Below, piece by piece: positions 26,420 through 46,843 of a stretch of DNA of 64,000 nt. The stretch lies in NCBI GenBank assembly GCA_958510875.1, contig OY294071.1, positions 33,758,581 to 33,822,580 on the forward strand. The letters are read 5' to 3'. A program made the position numbers and the translations under genes. Source of the stretch: Endomychus coccineus (Eukaryota > Arthropoda > Insecta > Coleoptera > Endomychidae). Position 1 is the stretch's first letter; each line of letters starts with the position of its first letter. The notes beneath the pieces are model-generated. The model was given only the letters and a program-made list of their open reading frames with translations, did not search any database and was not told the DNA's origin.

Positions 26420-26715
26420 CGAAGTGTTTTACAATGAACCGAGAATGCAGCTACTCGCTGGAGGATAGTGTTTTTGCAACAGGATCCTTCTGTAAGAGCT
26501 GTTGCAGAAGAAGTTCAAAGACATCATAGTGATGTTGTCCGAACATGGCATGCTTTTTTGAATACTGTAAACGTGGAAGATGAACCTCATACTGGAAGTC
26601 CGCACTCAATGAATGTCCCCAGTCTTTCGATCTGACAACAGAAAGAGACGATGGACAGAGTGACCATCGTAACGGTGACTTTCGTATGTCCTCCGACAGT
26701 CAATTATGACAAGAA
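26420..26715 (+). mobile_element. Possible Tc1-like transposase N-terminal fragment
   Basis: Bases 26433-26635 translate across a single frame to SLEDSVFLQQDPSVRAVAEE, then VQRHHSDVVRTWHAF, then DEPHTGSPHSM. The arrangement resembles the N-terminal helix-turn-helix of Tc1-like transposases, where QRxVAxxLGVxxxxVxRxWxRF is followed by a GRP-type linker. A TGA stops the frame near 26633. The match is by pattern only and no catalytic domain follows. Confidence 0.4.
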
Positions 26716-27240
26716 GTGGGCCATATCCGGGTTCGCACCGTACAAATAACCAGGCGAACATGGAATCTTCCCGGCTCTGCTACAAGAGGGTCAGGAAATT
26801 ATCATCAAGCTATTGGTGAAAATCTTCCGATTTTGCATAGCCACTGGCTTTATTCCAAAGCTATGGCGGGCAGTAAAAATCGTGTTCATCCAAAAGGCGG
26901 GTAATACTGATTATACCCAAGCTAAGACATTCCGCCCTATAAGTCTGACCTCGTTCCTATTAAAGGTGATGGAGAGACTGCTTGACAGACACTTGAGAGA
27001 TGGCCCACTGAAGGCCCATCACTTACACTGTCGTCAACACGCCTACCAGGCTGGCCTTTCGACTGAAACGGCCTTGTATCATCTAGTCACAAGAATAGAT
27101 GGTGCTATGGCCTGTGAGTAATATACCCTGAGGGTATTTAAGGACATCGAAGGGGCATTTGATAACACGTCCGTCAAGTCTATCTGTTCAGCCGCTGAGA
27201 AGCATGGAGTCAGTCCAACAGTTTTCATGCATAGTCGTGA
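26716..27240 (+). mobile_element. LINE reverse transcriptase fragment
   Basis: The frame at 26813-27121 carries the RT fingers and palm blocks: FIPKLWRAVKIVFIQKAGNT, FRPISLTSFLLKVMERLLDR, then HCRQHAYQAGLSTETALYHL. After a stop, TLRVFKDIEGAFDNTSVKSI carries the catalytic block (normally FLDIxGAFDN, with a Glu in place here). This is the I/Jockey/R1-type RT with RPISLTS. The copy ends abruptly at about 27240, where a different repeat begins. It is a truncated relic. Confidence 0.8.
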
Positions 27241-27660
27241 TCGGCAACTTTTAAAACCCCCGAGAGCTAGAATTTATTACATTTAATTAAAAAAAAAACA
27301 AGAAATTTCTAGAAGATGACGTGGATACACAGGGCTCGAGTGTCCCGGAAATACCCCCAGGTAATTTGCAGAACATTGTGAGTGTCACAGTCGTGATCGG
27401 CGACTTTAAAAACCCCCGAGAGCTAGAATTTGTTACCTTTTATGAAGAAAAATTAGCAAATTCCTAGAAGATGACGTCGTTACCCGGACGCAGGGTACAC
27501 CAGGTATTGCAGAAGAGTTTTTTCATGTCGTTATCATCACTAGCAACCTTCATATCACCTTTCGAACAGTTGACAAATATTAAAAATAATTTTTTAAATA
27601 TCATATTCGTGTTCAGCGACCCCAAAAACCCCCGAGAAACCAATTCGAGTCCGTTTTTTT
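27235..27660 (+). repeat. Degenerate direct repeats around an aacccccgag core
   Basis: Three imperfect copies of one motif run in the same direction. gtcgtgatcggcaactttta with aacccccgagagctagaatt starts near 27235. The same with minor changes starts near 27390, about 156 bases later and again followed by ttcctagaagatgacgt. A shorter, more diverged copy (ttcagcgaccccaaaaaccc, then ccgagaaaccaattcg) lies near 27612. The first two copies share both ends and could be a small tandem duplication; the third is weaker. Confidence 0.65.
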
Positions 27661-28254
27661 ATTCACCTCAAAAAGTGCACTTAGAAAAATGCATTTTTTG
27701 GCTGTAGAAATGCAACAAATTTTTTCCGCAAAACAAAAATACCGGACAAAGTTTCGAAATCACTTTCTGAATAGAATGCAGAAAACCGCATCTCAATCCA
27801 TCCAACTGCGCCAACTTTCCCAGGTTCAATGCTTTATTTCCTCAACTAACTAGACAAATACTACAAATGCTTTGAAGAGAAAGATCATTCCCCTTTGAAG
27901 AGAATATCGAACCTTATGAGTTCAGACAGAGCTTGGGTAAAAGAATCTGATTGAATTCAAATTGAAATATTTCCTTCTTAGTTCAAATGACGCATTATAA
28001 ATGAAACAAGTTTATAGAAAATGTTTTTATTATTATAATTCAAAAGATATAAAAGAAACTTCAAAATTAAAGTATTAAAGTATTAAATCACAGTCAGAGA
28101 TTATCTAGCCAATATTACTGAATTAACTAAAACATCGAGTTTTCTAATTAGTGGTCTCTTTTAAAACATATTCCTTTGGTAGTCAGTTTGTCATGTTTTC
28201 AAGAAATTATTGCACATGCGGCAGTTCTATACACCTTTTCCAATGCAACTTTCT
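27661..28254. other. Non-coding stretch downstream of porcupine
   Basis: No gene. This AT-rich stretch lies beyond the predicted poly(A) signal of the minus-strand porcupine gene at 28255-28260. Confidence 0.35.
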
Positions 28255-28260
28255 TTTATT
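28255..28260 (-). terminator. Candidate poly(A) signal of porcupine
   Basis: tttatt on the plus strand is AATAAA on the minus strand, about 150 bases past the porcupine stop codon. It is a suitable distance for a short 3' UTR. The assignment rests on position and the hexamer only. Confidence 0.4.
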
Positions 28261-28411
28261 ATTTCCATACCAACAAATATTCAGTTTGTTCTTGAAGAAC
28301 ATGGATGGAATTAGATACAAATACAATTCTGCCAGATAGACTTAAATTGATATTATGTTGGTTAATAATCACAGTTTAGATAAAATACTGTAGTGATATG
28401 AAAATATGCTT

Positions 28412-30173
28412 TCACAACAACAGCAGTATGTTGAAGGTCATGATAATATGGCTCACAAAAAATAGATTTTCCCATTTATCGTAAATACCAATGTTGTCAG
28501 TCGAAGAATCCATTAGTATTCCAAGAAACACCAAATGTAGAACAGTTTCTAAGGAATAACCGACAAGCATCAATCTTACCAAGATATTATTTCTTTTATA
28601 AGTGTGCTGGCAATTTCTACATGGTTTAATATTTAGACATATGTCGAAATATCTAGAAATAACCTGTCTATGGATAATTTGTAGATACGAAAATATTCCC
28701 AGACATATTAAAACCACAGAAACTTTCAGTTCGAAACCATGTAAAAATGATGAAACAAGAAATGTGGCAAATATAGATACAAACTGCCCATAAGGAATAA
28801 ACGGACGATAAATATCTGAAAAGGAAAAAGACACATAAATTAATTATATCGAATGGGATAATGAACGAACTTACATTTTTTGAGGAATAAATGCATGGGA
28901 GAGTTCCAACTGGTAACTACTTTTGATAAAGATGTAGGAAACTCTATGTGTAGTGGATTTACAATTGTGAAAGTCCAGAATTCAGAATCTGTTTTTAAAT
29001 TTGAGAAGCCAGATGATATCATTGCAGCTTCTGCAACATAGCTTATAAAGTAGTGGCTTGTTCTAACAGATAATGCTTCCCTGTAGGCCTGCAACCACCT
29101 AAAAACCGCCATTTGACAGATCGGATTGCTACATAAAAAATTAAATCCAATTGTTACCTGTTATAATGATCTGGTATAAAATACATTGTCCAGCAATTAG
29201 ATATGGTCAAGAAGACTAGGCACAATAAAACTGCTCTAATTATTCCCAAGAGCCAGAAAATATTCTGAAATATATCCATGTTTAATATTTTTAACATATA
29301 TTAAAAAATGTAATACTCAGTCTTTGAATATAAATCCTATTAAGTGAAGGTGTTATTTGACTGTTACCTTTTTCTTAGGATTCATATGAAGTTGTTTATA
29401 TTCAGTATAAGAAATCCAAGGTCCAAACATAACATTTGCTCCACAACATGTATAACCAAAATACTGCAGAGTACATATTCTCTTGTTGTTTTCAATCTCA
29501 GTCATTAACGAAAATAATTTCATTGCCAACACCATTATTATTCCACGAATTTCTATCCATACATGTCTATCTACTAAATAATGCTCACTAAAATGTACAT
29601 ACAATTTTGATAAAACCGATGGCAATTTAAAAAGACTTTTTATGGCAATTTAAAAAGACTTTATACTATCTTACCATAATGTCAAAGCAGCAATGAAAAC
29701 AATCTTTATTGAAGCATCTAATCGTAATTTTGTTCTATGTTGTAACTGACAGTATATTTGCAATGTAAGGTAAGCAGAAATGAAATAAAAGAATAGGAGA
29801 ATCTTGCCATATGTGCTTTCCAATTTTGATATTAAATAAATTCCTAATGACCCTGATAGAAAATGGAACACATTCTCTGAGATAATACCTATAAAGAAGG
29901 GAATATTGTTTATTTGTCTAGGAAGTCATATTACAAAGTGGACTTACTGCTGGAAATGAGTATCCCAAAACCAATATTCAGTAGAACCAAATCACGTATA
30001 ATGGGAAATATACTTTCAATGGATAATGTTACACAATTCTCCCATATTTCACCTGCAGTTTCAGTTGCAATATTATTTTCGTCAAAATAGTCCAAGAACC
30101 TGAAACATGGCATTAATAAACATTAAACTTCAAATTCAGAAACATACTCTTCGGGTTCCAAAAAATGATCCAT
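28412..30173 (-). CDS. por: Protein-serine O-palmitoleoyltransferase porcupine
   Basis: An MBOAT-family membrane acyltransferase of the endoplasmic reticulum that attaches palmitoleate to a conserved serine of Wnt proteins, needed for their secretion. Seven exons on the minus strand: 30173-30148, 30099-29948, 29888-29675, 29587-29368, 29264-29158, 29098-28875 and 28815-28412. All have GT-AG junctions and total 1347 nt, or 448 aa; vertebrate PORCN is about 460. Recognisable blocks are DRHVWIEIRGIIMVLAMKL, NVMFGPWISYTEY, RWLQAYREALSVRTSHYF, VVTSWNSPMHLFLKK (the conserved Asn) and SSFLHGFELKVS (the catalytic-type His). Several hydrophobic segments match a multi-pass protein. The start MDHFLEPEEFLDYF gives a natural N-terminus. 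For exon 4 the acceptor cattttag|tgagc was chosen because it joins LW to CEHYLVDRHVW, as in relatives; an upstream acceptor would leave an intron of only about 40 bases. The gene looks intact. Confidence 0.93.
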
Positions 30174-30529
30174 AACTGCTATATGTTTAATTCACAAAAT
30201 CATCATTTACTCAAATTATCATGTAACATCACACATGTTTATTTTCATAATTGTAATTGTAATGTATGTAAACAAAAACAAACCATAGAGTAACATAAAA
30301 CCTGCTTGTTTATCAAATTAAAACAAACTACTCAAAACCATAGAGATTGTCTCTATGTTACAACATTTCATTAGTGATGCTTCTGTTTCCACAGAATCTT
30401 GAAACGAACACCCAGAATTAATTTCGTTTGATTCGAGCGGGCGGGTGTTGATATATGATGGCCAGTTGAACATTTCGCAAGTCATATGCTTCATATTCAT
30501 GCAGTAATATAAATATTTTCTTAGAGAAT
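30174..30529. promoter_or_regulatory. Probable divergent promoter between porcupine and a plus-strand exon
   Basis: The 356 bases between the porcupine start codon (minus) and the start codon of a candidate plus-strand exon at 30530 hold no coding sequence. They are AT-rich at first, with a more mixed patch near 30430-30470 (gattcgagcgggcgggtgtt). The head-to-head arrangement suggests a shared or divergent promoter. No TATA box or initiator stands out enough to name a start site. Confidence 0.4.
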
Positions 30530-30678
30530 ATGAAGAAGAAATCGGATGAGATGAATAATGTTTGCAGTGATACTTATGAATCAAACAGAAAGAAATGCAT
30601 TGAGGGACTGATGTGCTGTTTTGGCGTTTTCCTGCGCTTCATGTTTGCAAATGGGTTTCAAGCCGACAGGGACTGCTG
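30530..30678 (+). CDS. Candidate first coding exon, unidentified gene
   Basis: An ATG at 30530 opens a 149-base frame, starting MKKKSDEMNNVCSDTYESN and ending FMFANGFQADRDC, that runs without a stop to a strong donor (gactgctg|gtaagtga). The segment is cysteine-rich with a hydrophobic middle (MCCFGVFLRFMF). I do not recognise the protein. No convincing next exon was found in the following 6 kb, so it may belong to a gene with a long intron, be a non-conserved exon, or be a chance frame. Its position head-to-head with porcupine and the good donor are the only support. Confidence 0.4.
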
Positions 30679-33600
30679 GTAAGTGAAAGTATTTGATTTC
30701 GGTCAGTTTTCAAAACGATCTCGTGATTTTTCAGTCGTTTTATCATTAATTAGAATATTTCGGAAACCTATAAAATGACAATCACAATTCATCCGAATGT
30801 TTAATTCTAACAATCAATGCATCTCATATTTTTGTGTTGAAAACACTTATAGGATTATTGTCCTTTGAGTATTTCTTATAATACTCAAAGGTATTGCCAC
30901 GTAATGAGGTGTAGGGCTTGCTAAGACACTATTTCTCAAGGAAGTTGTCATTATTTTGTGTTTACAACACATGAGTTGCGAATCTTGTGAATCCTATCTA
31001 TTTCGGAAATATCTCAACTTTCTATTGATACAAATTTGTTCTTATTTGTCTGTTTCTATGATGTATGATATAATAGAGAAGTGAGTATAGATAACTTTTT
31101 GTATGCAGTATACATATAGACATAGATGTACTTTCCGTTTCGAGGTTTGAGGCACAGATTGGCTTGTGCCTAACCATACTACTATAGGTTTTTTTCTCTA
31201 AACATGAATTTCAAACATATGCAAATCAACTGTTGATGACAGGGTTGTGTAAGTTGATAATAAAAATTACAACTTCGAATATTCCTTTGACATAAGCTAT
31301 TTTGCAGCTTTGTAATAAGAGTAATAACATTATAGAAAGTGGTGGAAATATGTCACAATATGCATTACTGTGGCTTCGATTCTTTTGGGATGGATGAATT
31401 TGGTCTTTATGGTTATGGTTGCTTGAAACATAATACTGTTTGGTGATGGAACGTACTAGTTCATCTGTTGATTTTTCATTTGGATTAAGTGCTTTTGGAA
31501 TAAAAGCCGAATGACATCCATGATTCATATAAAGAGTATGCTATTGAATTTATCTGAAGGTAATCAATACATTCCCTCAGAAAATTTTATTTAAATTATA
31601 AAAACACATTTCAGGAACTATTTTCATTGCAGTTCCTTCCAAAATAGCTTTTAAAAATATTGAGCAATAACGGTTTCAATCTCAGACTAGTAATTGTCTA
31701 ATCAAATATTGGGGTGCTTTTTTGATACCATTTAGAGTCAGCTTTGATAAAACTAACAACCAATAATTTTTTGTGGCAGCATTACATTCTGAACAGATGT
31801 TATTCTCCTGATACTTCTAATACATTTGGAAAAATTATGGTGATTATTGAAAGTTATGTTAGCATATACCTCAAATCACAGTATTGACACGATTAAGAAT
31901 AGTCTATAAATATGCCTGAAAAATCTAACTTTCTATAAATTATCTTTTATTTAGTTATTATAAAATAAAAAATGTACAAATACTACTAAATGTAACTCTT
32001 AAAATCAACATTCTGATCCTGGAATGTTTACAATAAAAGTCTTACCAAATTAACCCTACATTCCTGAAAATTGATTACTGGTAGCCATGACCTCATTTGG
32101 GAATTCTTGACCATCTATAAATTAATGTTAAATAAGTACGATGTATCATTTCATTATACGTTTTACATGCGTATATTTACGCGCAACTCATGAGGGCACA
32201 ATTCCAATTGGTGCCGCAAGCTGCTCCAATCCCAGCGAGTAGTGTTTGCCTATCCCACCAGTTTGTTAGTTGTTTGCCTCAATCGATGCTTCTATAGTTT
32301 TTCTATGGGCTGTATAATTAATAATAATTAATACAAACGTCATGAATTTCGTCATGGGTCAAGGTTATATTTGTAAAACGTTCGTCTTTAGATTATAAGC
32401 GTTCCTTTCTGTTATTAAATGAATAGCTGTTTCAATTTCTGAATATGTATTATTCTTATATCCACGGAAATATTTATTCGACGTACTTCCAACGAAAATC
32501 TGCTTAAGCAAATGAACGATGAAGGTAAATTTGGAAGTGCAGGTTAGATATTTATACTATCTAATCTGCCAGAGATACACAAATTATATTTTCCGTTTCT
32601 TTCTACAAAAATCTACTATTACTTGCAAATTCGTGAGTCCATATGAACTTCAACATTCCACCATACAGCTCAATTCCTCCCATTTCATCTAAGTACCTAT
32701 TTGAGTGAAGGTTGTTTTTATTAAGTTATAATGATTCGGCCAACTCAAAGTAAGTATTGTATGTCATCTATATTCTTTTTATCAGTAGAACAATTGTCTG
32801 CAAATGAATCAGCACTATTTGATACCACTATGACAATAATAAAATTCAAACTCATTTATGTTAATTATCTAGCCTCTTATTAATAATCAAAAGTCAGTGT
32901 TGAGAAAATACATTGTTTTGTTGATCGCAAAATTTCAGAGCGTTCGTAAGTATATTAAACATGTTTTATACCATCATTGATTTATAATAAGTTTTAGATT
33001 AATTTTCAAAATTGGAATGTTATAAAACTTTAGTGTCCCAAAATTAATAGTTTTCTCAGTGCTCAAAATCCAATCTCTTACCAACAGGTAGTGTGAAGCC
33101 TTGAAATTAATATTTTTAATTCGACCAATAAAAAAAAAGCAAGTCATACCTAGCTATTTTCTCAATTATCTATCTACTACTACTTGTTTCCTAATAAATT
33201 TCAAATGTGGATAAAGGATACGAAGACACAAGTAACTGAAAACACACTCCAAAATTTAGTTACCAATTTAGTGTAGAAAACGAAAAAATTAATAAAATCT
33301 GTAGCTGTGCGGAATCGGAATTTATCGATATTTTAAATCAAGAATGTGTGTATGCAAATTTCTCAAATAATATTGAGAACTCTTTAAATAATATTGCAAA
33401 ACATTCCAACTAATTAATAAATGGGATGTTGTTCTTTTCCTAGTTTTTTTTTTACCGTGAATGAAAGAAATGTCGACTATAAATTATGACCAAATTTTGA
33501 GAAACTGCGAATTGTTTCTGTGGCACTTTACTCTTGTAGTTTTATATAAGTAAATATAAAAGAAGCCATATTTTTATCAAAAAATTCAAAAAATTTATAA

Positions 33601-36600
33601 TTTTCGGTAAAATTATGTCAAATTGACCAAAATCTGTAAACTCATCGTATTCAATGTCACACCAGTGAACTTTCAAATTAAAATTGTTGTTATTAAAAAT
33701 AAAAGAAAAATATTCAAGAATGGCGCAATGAAATTGGAATAAACATTAAAAGATAGTGGGGTACACAAATATATTGAGATTAAAATATGTGGGTACTCAT
33801 CAGTTATCAGCAGAATTTAAAAATACCTCTCTGTTATCTGAGCTTGTTGAGATAACAACAGTGCAATCATTTATTGATGGCGTCTATATAAATTTTCGAT
33901 TTTGATTATCACCTACTTGAATTAGGAACAATTACAATGTAAAAATTAAAAACCTTTCCGGATATTATGGTCTATTTTTGCACATGTCACTCTTGTGTAA
34001 AGTTAGACCAATGAAAAGGTCTCCACTCTTATGAGTACAATAATGGGAACGTAATAGGCTCGTTTCATACATATTGGACAATAGCAACACTCATATAACT
34101 CGACCAGAATAGGTAGGTTATCGACATTTCTCTCAAAATATAACAATTTATATAGGTGAGTAAAAACAATATTATAAAAATCTTGGTTTTCTTGTTGTAA
34201 ATCAAGTGAAAATAAAAACATTGTAGCAATATATACATTTTAATAAATAATTGTGCTCTATTGCCTATTGCAATATTGTTGGAAGAAGGCGAGGAGAATA
34301 AAATTGTTATTGGGTATAAAATAGTAAACCCGTTACGATATGAATTCGCCACATGCAAAACGTTATCAGAGATAGTTTGCCGGAAGCATTTTTCACCACA
34401 TTATTAATTTTTCCGACAAAATAAGGAAGTCCGTCGATACGCTCGCTAAAATAAATTTATTTTTGATTGAAAATGTCGAAAACGGAGGATTCAAAGTGAT
34501 TTCAAAACGGTCTGACCTTCTCCTAATTTATCAACGAAACTCAAGTTTGGAATTGAAACGTTTCCTAATACTATTATGGTTTTAAATCAGCTTCACTGGC
34601 TAATTGGCTAGGTCAATGACATTAATTATTGAATAACTACTACCTACGACTTTTATTACACTGGGTACTTATCAACTTATTCCATCTTGAAATTGGAATA
34701 ATGTGGATAAAACTAGTCGACATGGATGTTCCCATTATATAACACCTGATGCCATCTGATAAAGGAGACAACATTCCAACTAACAACGTTTTGAAAAAGA
34801 CGGTGCAATAACACGAATCCAAATATGGGTTTTTCAAATTTAGGATTAACTATGAAACATTAATTCATGTGAATCGATTTGTTCGTTTTCAAGTTGATTA
34901 TTATTAATTACGTTATTAAAAACGCATTAGAAAAGTTTGGAAACAAGCAGGTCGAATGTTTAAATCCTGTTAAATCGATACTAGCCCTGAAGTTTCGAAA
35001 TGTTACCATTCCAATGAATGCTTCTTAATATTAATCACAGGCCTGCGTAAATCACTCTTGGAACCATACAAAAATTCTAAAATCGCACTAGATTGGCTCA
35101 TTTGGTTTTTGTGTTTCGTCTCGAAAAGGCAGCATTATTGCTATCTAATAAAATATCGTGTATATTATTTATTAGTTACTCTGATCACTGTTCCAAGTGA
35201 TTTGCTGTTTGCTCGATGGGTAAGTACTTGTTAGGCACTAGCGAGACTGACTCGGTTCTATTGTGTTTGATTTTTCATTAAGATATAGTTTTCAGAGCTA
35301 TGACTTTCTAACCGACTGCTTTTTGCAATAAAAATTTTATTGATGGTTATCTCTTTTTTTTCATTCACTGTTGCTTACAACTTTTCGCTAATACATTTTG
35401 AAGTGTGGGCATTATTAAACGAAACTGCCTCGATTATAATCTCAACCAGAAAAATAATGCACGCTCAACATTTGTGAGGAATAGATTGTGCTCTTTTGTG
35501 GTATAATTGGTTTTCATTTATATGTATAATATATAAGTATATTAAGTAGAGTTACCATACAAGTCAAATACATGCACATCCTGCAAGAGATGCTAACTTC
35601 ATCTATATACAGGCCTAAAATTTTAAGGTAATAGTAGTTTAAACTAATATAAATTCATTGTTATAGTGACAATTTTCGCCTATGTGATATCTATTTTGTT
35701 AGTCAACCGTTTTGTAAGTTTCCTTTTCTCATTTTTATCCATGATTTCAAACTATTTTAATAATTTGGCAATTCGTTAATGTTTAATATTGCAACATAAT
35801 TGACTCACATTTTTACTGTACCTAACTGTACATTTTTATTCCAAATTGTTCCAGTTGATAAAGAGTATATATTTTAATAGTTAAGTAATGGTATAATATG
35901 AATTCGACAATAATAATTTAGTTCATTTATAGTATATTTACATTATTGCATAGTTTTAGCATCTGGTTTTGTAGTCTCAATCTCACAATCTCAGTACTCT
36001 TCCGACTGTGTGATAAGCACCACCCAAGAGAGGAATAGCTTTTAACACTTTGGAAGAGGGAGTGGTATAGCATCTTTAAAATATTAAAGTTGACTACTAT
36101 CTGTGTATGATACTAAAGTTTTATTAGTATATAAAAATAGTTGATTTGAAGATTTGATTGTACATAAGTATTCCCGAATAGAATTGTCGTAATTGCCTGG
36201 AAAATCACGTTTTATTGGATGTATTATAGTTCCAACCTATTGATGTGCACATAACTAAATTCACATTTTCAAAAAACAACGGTTACATTATTTTTAGTCA
36301 CAAAACATGCAGAACAGATGATCACAACAAAAACTTCACGTAGCACAGTGGTCTCACGCGGTACGCTACTGATGTTGATACCTGCTGTTTGGCGATACAG
36401 TTAAGAGAGTTAACTTCATTATGTCCGACCTAAGTGAGAGTCTGAAACTTATCTTGATAATAGAGTTTAGAATGCTGTTGTCTTCAAGACGATTTTGATT
36501 CAACTTTAATAGTCCCAGATTAGGTAGAAATCGATTATTAACTATAACTAATCCGAAACCATGACTACAATCGTTTACATTTGTAACAAATTCCCCCACC

Positions 36601-36728
36601 AGATTTCGAGAAAGTTTCGCTTGTTGTAGATTATGTTGCATAATTTATGACTGTAATTGAAATTAGCCTTGCTTGTTAGTTTGTTATTGAAATACATCGA
36701 AAGTCAACAAATCACATTGAACTAGTTT
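30679..36728. other. 6 kb without a supportable gene
   Basis: AT-rich intergenic or intronic sequence between the unidentified exon and G6PD. Frames at 31226-31528, 34003-34358 and 36366-36641 (all minus) have no family resemblance. A slightly GC-richer patch lies at 32160-32300 (aattggtgccgcaagctgct). A tRNA-like A-box text (tagcacagtggtctcacgcg) occurs at about 36342 without a matching B box. This stretch may be partly intron of the gene starting at 30530. Confidence 0.4.
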
Positions 36729-36796
36729 ATCAGTTATCACTGCTTACTTTAACGAGAGTCGAGTGACAGTTCTAACTGTATACGAGTTATTACGTG
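36729..36796 (+). promoter_or_regulatory. Possible core promoter and 5' UTR of G6PD
   Basis: An arthropod-type initiator match (tatcagttatcactg, with TCAGTT at about 36731) lies about 65 bases upstream of the first ATG of G6PD, in a suitable place for a short 5' UTR. No TATA box is seen at the usual distance. Pattern evidence only. Confidence 0.3.
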
Positions 36797-45643
<8,847 letters not shown>

Positions 45644-45717
45644 TACAAGATTTTATTTATTAATTGACAGCATTCCATTTTTTTGATATTATCTTTTATA
45701 TAATTCCTTCACAGATA

Positions 45718-45723
45718 AATAAA
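45718..45723 (+). terminator. Candidate poly(A) signal of G6PD
   Basis: AATAAA about 75 bases past the G6PD stop codon, a typical distance for a short insect 3' UTR. A second candidate (aataaatg) lies just beyond, near 45780. Confidence 0.5.
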
Positions 45724-45839
45724 ATTAATTTTGTCAAATAATTTGTATTTATTACACAAAACCTGATTCTTAAATACAAATAAATGAAAACTTATCTTGA
45801 TCAGAAAACATGAGAAATTGCTCTACAATGACAAGAAAT

Positions 45840-46000
45840 TTCCCCTTTTCACTAAAAATACTCAAAGTACTAAGAAGTACCTTTTGGCTACCAAGTAGCC
45901 ATCATCAGAGTAAACTCGGAGTATTTTTAGTAGATAAACGTGAATATTTCTTATTTGTGATGTTATAGTGTATCCACACTGAACTCTTTTATAGTTTAAG
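45840..46000. repeat. Dispersed repeat, palindromic copy (possible Penelope-like terminal sequence)
   Basis: Bases 45915-45990 match 59680-59745 (agtatttttagtagataa, then gttatagtgtatccacactg). The left part carries, on the minus strand, CTGATGATGGCTACTTGGTA followed by GCC and AAAAGG. This is the same hammerhead-like text as the plus-strand text at 59631, but here it is inverted relative to the shared flank. The outer ends ctaaaaatactc and gagtatttttag are perfect inverted repeats. The arrangement looks like a head-to-head junction of one repeat. Confidence 0.5.
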
Positions 46001-46843
46001 ACATGAAATTGGTGTCAATTTATGTGATACCAAACAAATGAAAAACGTTTTAGCAAGACAGCATTACAAATGATAAGAAACCGCTAATTCAACGATATAC
46101 GCGGAATGGCAATGATATTTAAATTTATTGTTATGTTCAAAAGGAAGAACAAGTAATGTTGATTGTGATTTAATTGGTTTAAATCTGCGATGACTAGACA
46201 GAAATGTAACTCAATACTAAGGAATAAATTCGTTTTGTTTCCGTAGTCCCTTTCAACAAATGAAAAAATTAACCATAAGGCATAGCAGATAATAAAAATT
46301 GAGGCAAACGAATTGTAATAGCCTGGTATACAACAAAATAGAACTATATTTACTTCCTATTTGGGAGCATTTGCAAAAACTACATCACCAGACATTCATT
46401 CTATTTCATTTTCTGATTATAGTTGCTGTTATTTCCTGGCATATCGCATCAGCATAGTACCATATGGTTAATTAATCGAGTTTCAATAAATACAAAAACA
46501 TATTAAATTTCTTGTGATTTTCGGACTAAAACATTATATTCTCTATGGTTGAAATAATAGATTTTGCATAGACGGTAGACACAATTTGTAGTTCTATATT
46601 CTATTATAACAAAATGAATCACAGAATCAACGACCTCTGTAATTTAATCCAAAAAGAAATGAATAACGAAATATGATGCAATTTTAAAATCATAACACAT
46701 CACAGCTTGACACTGACAGATATCATTTTTGTTTTTCGTCCTATCTTTTAAGAACCCAGATATTCAAGAGGTGTTGATCAATTGTTTTATTCCTATATTC
46801 ATAGGTATACACTTACCTAGCTTGTTCTAACAATTTCCCAAAC
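46001..46843. other. Intergenic stretch between G6PD and the R3HDM4-like gene
   Basis: AT-rich, with no gene seen. It presumably includes the promoter and 5' UTR of the next gene. No TATA box or initiator can be picked with confidence. Confidence 0.35.

Noticed and set aside
29588..29674. Alternative porcupine exon 4 start giving the extra peptide SLFKLPSVLSKLYVHFS.
   Set aside because: It would require an intron of only about 40 bases. The acceptor at cattttag|tgagc gives a junction matching the conserved family text.
31226..31528. 100-codon minus-strand frame.
   Set aside because: No recognisable domain; composition and lack of splice context fit chance.
34003..34358. Overlapping minus-strand frames with a Cys-rich stretch (YECCYCPICMKRAYY).
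   Set aside because: No family resemblance, no splice signals and a strongly AT-rich context; treated as chance.
36335..36370. A tRNA-like A box (tagcacagtggtctcacgcg).
   Set aside because: No B box follows and no cloverleaf can be drawn; no SINE partner was seen in the window.
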